Origin: a methanogenic archaeon ISO4-H5
GTDB lineage: Archaea; Thermoplasmatota; Thermoplasmata; Methanomassiliicoccales; Methanomethylophilaceae
Assembly (NCBI GenBank): GCA_001560915.1
Contig: CP014214.1
Coordinates: 1,550,001 to 1,614,000 of the forward strand
Length of the DNA: 64,000 bases
Direction: 5' to 3'
Each line of letters starts with the position of its first letter. Position 1 is the first letter of the stretch. Positions 62,552-64,000 of the stretch are shown here, piece after piece. Both the position numbers and the translations under genes were made by a program. Below the pieces are notes generated by a model. That model did not search any database. It saw only the letters and a list, made by a program, of their open reading frames with translations, and was not told the DNA's origin.

Positions 62552-63742
62552 TTACTCTCCGCCGGTTTTGATACGTTTGTAACGATCGGGGTTGGTCTCG
62601 GACTTATCTGCTGACCAAACGTACCCCAGCTGCTCGGATTTCCTCCTCAGGGTGGTCGCCGGTATGCCGAAGGCCCTGGATATCGATTCGTCCGTTAGTC
62701 CCATAGACTTGATCTTCGCCGCCGCGGTCACCAGGATATCCTCCGAGCTCTTCGCCCCCTCCGATTCGATCTCCTTCATGTCGCGGTAGAATCCTCTGAT
62801 GGCATCGACCATCTCGTAACTGGAGACGTTGCCCGTGGCAGAGATGAAGGCCTTGAAATCGAATCCGTCCCCGACGGAGAACTCCGCCGAGGCCTTGTGG
62901 TCATAACAGAACTCCCCCTCCTTCAGTTTCTCCGGAGGAGCGGTCCAGGAAAGACGTGGTACCCACATGCCCACTGGGTCCTCCTTCGCGCTGTACTGCA
63001 TGAATATCGCATCGCGGGGATCCCTTTTCGAATGGAGTCTGTTGATTACCGCTTTGGCTTGTTTCTCATCCTTCATCCACATGATGTTGACGTTGCCGGC
63101 GACCTCCTCATCGTCTATGAAATACCTGAATGCAGGCCCCATGTTCTTGACAACAGGTGATAAGAGCCAGACTGCGATATTGAACTTCCTTATGATGCCC
63201 ATGAACGTCTTCATGGAGGTCACGGTGGCGGTACCGTTGTGCTCCCCGAGAAGAAAGTTCTGGGCCTCGTCGAGGATTAGGAGGAGATTCTCTCCTTTCT
63301 CCAGAACATCGGCGGCTATCGGGAAGAGTTCCTTCATCGATATTATGTGATGCACTCCTTTCGGATAGTCGGTAACGAATCTGTTCCCCTCCTTCCTCAG
63401 GAAGATCACATTGGTGGCGATCCTCCATCTGCCGAGTTCGGGATACTTCCCGCTGACCAGCATCTGTCCGAATGAGATCGCGGCATGGGTCTTTCCGCCT
63501 CCCCTGCGGCCGGAAGTCACCATGAGAGAGCCCGGTTTGAAAGCCATCTGATAGTACTCAAGAGCGGGATCCACTTTGGGTTTGGGCGCTTCGGTCTTCT
63601 TCGCTGCCTTTTCCCTCCACTCGGCCATCTCTGCACGGCCTTCGGGTGTGTTGCAGTGTGCCAGTATCGCTCTCGATATCGAGGATTTGGTGTAATCCCT
63701 CCCCTCCTGCCTGTGACGGCGTTTCGAACGATAATCATTCAT
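62552..63742 (-). CDS. Mobile-element P-loop ATPase with C-terminal helix-turn-helix
   Basis: About 396 residues. Walker A is SLMVTSGRRGGGKTHAAISF, Walker B NLLLILDEAQNFLLG; FNIAVWLLSPVVKNM could be the sensor strand. The C-terminus (GLTDESISRAFGIPATTLRRKS) is a helix-turn-helix. The N-terminus is very basic (DYRSKRRHRQEGRDYTK). The layout resembles FtsK/HerA-like or Zot-like DNA-moving ATPases of archaeal viruses, but I cannot place it in a named family. The start at 63742 (or 63754) overlaps the upstream gene's stop. Confidence 0.65.
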   Translation of the reverse strand: MNDYRSKRRHRQEGRDYTKSSISRAILAHCNTPEGRAEMAEWREKAAKKTEAPKPKVDPALEYYQMAFKPGSLMVTSGRRGGGKTHAAISFGQMLVSGKYPELGRWRIATNVIFLRKEGNRFVTDYPKGVHHIISMKELFPIAADVLEKGENLLLILDEAQNFLLGEHNGTATVTSMKTFMGIIRKFNIAVWLLSPVVKNMGPAFRYFIDDEEVAGNVNIMWMKDEKQAKAVINRLHSKRDPRDAIFMQYSAKEDPVGMWVPRLSWTAPPEKLKEGEFCYDHKASAEFSVGDGFDFKAFISATGNVSSYEMVDAIRGFYRDMKEIESEGAKSSEDILVTAAAKIKSMGLTDESISRAFGIPATTLRRKSEQLGYVWSADKSETNPDRYKRIKTGGE

Positions 63743-63980
63743 CGAAAACCGCATCCTCTATCTCTTCGCAGCAATCCAGATCCAGCATCTCCTCCAGCAG
63801 CCCGGTCGTGAGGAGGAGCGAGGTTATCTGTCCGATGCATCTCGCATAGGCCAATTGGCTTATGGGGGCCCTCTTGGGAATCGAGCCTTCCGGGATTACG
63901 TTCACCGTCCTTCCCAGACAGTACCCGATGTACGCCTGCAGATTGAGCAGATCGTCGGAATAACGTTCCCCGTATTCCAT
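63735..63980 (-). CDS. Small mobile-element protein, possibly truncated by the window edge
   Basis: An 81-residue acidic protein from the ATG at 63980, ending CCEEIEDAVFDE. The frame stays open upstream to the edge and reads RECLSC before the methionine, so the real start may lie outside the window. It overlaps the ATPase gene by 8 bases, so the two are co-expressed. The family is not recognised. Confidence 0.5.
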   Translation of the reverse strand: MEYGERYSDDLLNLQAYIGYCLGRTVNVIPEGSIPKRAPISQLAYARCIGQITSLLLTTGLLEEMLDLDCCEEIEDAVFDE

Positions 63981-64000
63981 GCAGGACAGGCACTCCCGGT

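Larger units (their letters stand above)
60385..64000. mobile_element. Integrated virus or plasmid next to tRNA-Tyr, right end outside window
   Basis: From the tRNA-Tyr 3' end the gene content changes from translation genes to a VapE-like protein, an inverted iteron array, a P-loop ATPase with HTH and a small overlapping gene. No housekeeping gene follows to the window edge. tRNA 3' ends are standard integration sites. No integrase or second attachment site is visible, so the extent and type are unknown. Confidence 0.65.

Overview
The window reads as a chromosome segment of a methanogenic archaeon of the Thermoplasmata branch, most likely order Methanomassiliicoccales. The archaeal evidence is a 16S rRNA gene, the exosome/proteasome superoperon, an intron-containing tRNA-Tyr, aIF2-alpha, Nop10, S8e, L37Ae, L44e, S27e and SRP19. 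The methanogen evidence is an hdrA-mvhD-mvhG-mvhA operon. The 16S gene stands alone, with no 23S within the 800 bases beyond its 3' end, as is known for Thermoplasmata. Many ATG codons lie about 23-30 bases downstream of a TATA-like box, which suggests widespread leaderless transcripts. I made the order-level assignment from gene content and did not check it by search.

Layout. 1-7.6 kb: partial acetolactate decarboxylase, 16S rRNA, a SotB-like exporter, a Sel1-repeat protein and a two-gene operon predicted to make 1,3-diaminopropane. 7.6-12.5 kb: accessory region ending at tRNA-Ser(GCU), with two orphan RelB-like antitoxins, an ATP-binding regulator lacking its N-terminal domain, a DUF4143-type ATPase, several repeat arrays and at least two degenerate copies of the tRNA 3' end and its flank. 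12.5-16.8 kb: DoxX-like membrane protein, two phosphoesterases, S8e, SRP19 and NAD(P)HX repair. 16.9-23.2 kb: the electron-bifurcating Hdr/Mvh operon, with a double-length HdrA. 23.5-29.2 kb: RNase P Pop5, proteasome alpha, SBDS, Rrp4/41/42, L37Ae, RNA polymerase P, Pcc1 and prefoldin beta in tight array. 29.3-42.5 kb: ABC-2 exporter, DHH phosphoesterase, TyrRS, Fic protein, HGPRTase-like enzyme, two transporters, a thioesterase and a 1246-residue helicase-nuclease.

42.6-53.7 kb is the most unusual region. A plus-strand operon encodes a NifH-NifD fusion, a NifK-like partner and a two-domain CbiX-type chelatase. Converging on it from the minus strand is an operon for a FecBCDE-type importer followed by an ABC-2 exporter pair; its promoter overlaps one of two inverted DtxR-like operators. 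The cysteine pattern of the nitrogenase-like pair (three in the D-like half, one in the K-like partner) recalls tetrapyrrole reductases of the DPOR/COR type. I infer a metal-tetrapyrrole reduction and acquisition system whose substrate is unknown.

54-60.2 kb: CopZ/CopA copper export, diphthamide ligase, ribose-5-phosphate isomerase and a conserved translation operon (L44e, S27e, aIF2-alpha, Nop10, PAC2). From 60.4 kb to the right edge, an integrated virus or plasmid follows the 3' end of tRNA-Tyr. It carries a VapE-like protein, an inverted iteron array and a P-loop ATPase with a C-terminal helix-turn-helix.
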